From the NCBI GenBank assembly GCA_017540915.1, contig JAFYAD010000305.1:1-6041 (forward strand): 6,041 bases of DNA, written 5' to 3'. Under the pieces are notes generated by a model. That model saw only the letters and a list, made by a program, of their open reading frames with translations, did no database searches and was not told where the DNA came from. This DNA comes from Lachnospiraceae bacterium. GTDB taxonomy: Bacteria; Bacillota_A; Clostridia; Lachnospirales; Lachnospiraceae. Shown in pieces: positions 5,692 to 6,041 of the stretch (within the stretch, counting starts at the first letter, position 1; each line of letters opens with the position of its first letter). A program made the translations under genes and the position numbers.

Positions 5692-6041
5692 TTATATAAC
5701 GTAATCGCTCCACTCGAAGAGATTTCCCGAATCACCGCTCTCAGTATTGTCTTTCGGAGTCATCCTGTAGTTGTTATATATCAGTTCCGGCGGTTTGGTC
5801 GACACCCTGATGTTCTCCCCGATGGACTGGGTGATAAAGGTATTACCTCCTATAATGGAACCTTCACCGATATTGGTCTCTCCGCCTAAGATGCTGGAAC
5901 CGGAATAGACTGTAACATTGTCCGCAATAGTGGGATGTCTCTTGACATTGGCCAAAAGCTGCCCTTTTCGCGTGGACAGGGCACCCAAAGTAACGCCCTG
6001 ATAGAGCTTAACATTGTCTCCGATCTCCGTGGTCTCACCGA
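5692..6041 (-). CDS. Serine O-acetyltransferase, EpsC-like (C-terminal 115 residues, runs off right edge)
   Basis: The frame is open from the right edge to TAA 5694-5692; the 5' end is outside. The enzyme acetylates L-serine with acetyl-CoA to O-acetylserine, the first step of cysteine synthesis in the cytoplasm. The visible part is a left-handed beta-helix of hexapeptide repeats: [10 protein letters not shown] at 1-10, [12 protein letters not shown] at 15-26, [20 protein letters not shown] at 33-52, and [13 protein letters not shown] at 57-69. KRHP carries the active-site histidine equivalent to E. coli CysE His193. The catalytic Asp-His pair normally lies just before the GET motif and so falls outside. 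The GALSTRKGQ insertion loop and the [15 protein letters not shown] run are typical of the EpsC-type group rather than E. coli CysE. After the usual end near KPPELIY (82-88) there are 27 more residues, hydrophilic with an aromatic end (LFEWSDYVI). An internal TTG at 5988 could be mistaken for a start, but the fold clearly begins earlier. Confidence 0.92.
   Translation of the reverse strand, partial: GETTEIGDNVKLYQGVTLGALSTRKGQLLANVKRHPTIADNVTVYSGSSILGGETNIGEGSIIGGNTFITQSIGENIRVSTKPPELIYNNYRMTPKDNTESGDSGNLFEWSDYVI

Overview
The window reads as a piece of a Gram-positive, moderately low-GC chromosome, most likely a clostridial one in or near the Lachnospiraceae. That is an inference from strong GGAGG-type ribosome binding sites, an EpsC-like serine acetyltransferase, a signal-peptide surface protein made of divergent Ig-like units of the D-Y-x-V-x-Y type, and Firmicutes-style promoters. 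No rRNA, tRNA, CRISPR array, transposase or phage gene is visible.

Layout. Positions 1-2465 (minus) hold the first 821 codons of a large secreted Ig-like repeat protein that runs off the left edge. Positions 2466-2766 are a non-coding gap with its probable promoter, a structured leader and several small palindromes. Positions 2767-4218 (minus) encode a 483-residue single-pass membrane protein of unknown function with a Lys/Ala-rich cytoplasmic linker. Positions 4219-4379 are a divergent control region with a very good sigma-A type promoter for the membrane protein, an inverted repeat across its -35 box, and a hairpin in front of the next gene. Positions 4380-5282 (plus) encode a 300-residue CobL/CbiT-like protein whose SAM-binding glycine motif looks destroyed. 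A strong terminator at 5304-5348 separates it from a convergent minus-strand cluster: the 3' end of a serine O-acetyltransferase gene (5692 to the right edge), a possible 20-codon small gene (5608-5670) and a 76-residue unknown protein (5366-5596).

How the parts relate. The acetyltransferase, the small ORF and the 76-residue gene are tightly spaced and probably one transcript. The CobL/CbiT-like gene and the membrane-protein gene share a divergent control region and may be co-regulated, but nothing in the window ties either to cobalamin synthesis. The Ig-like protein and the membrane protein are both envelope proteins on the same strand, but a 301-bp gap with its own promoter candidate suggests separate units. 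The best candidate for something undescribed is the CobL/CbiT-like protein: the family fold signature is kept from the truncated CbiE part to the C-terminal end, yet the cofactor loop is not.
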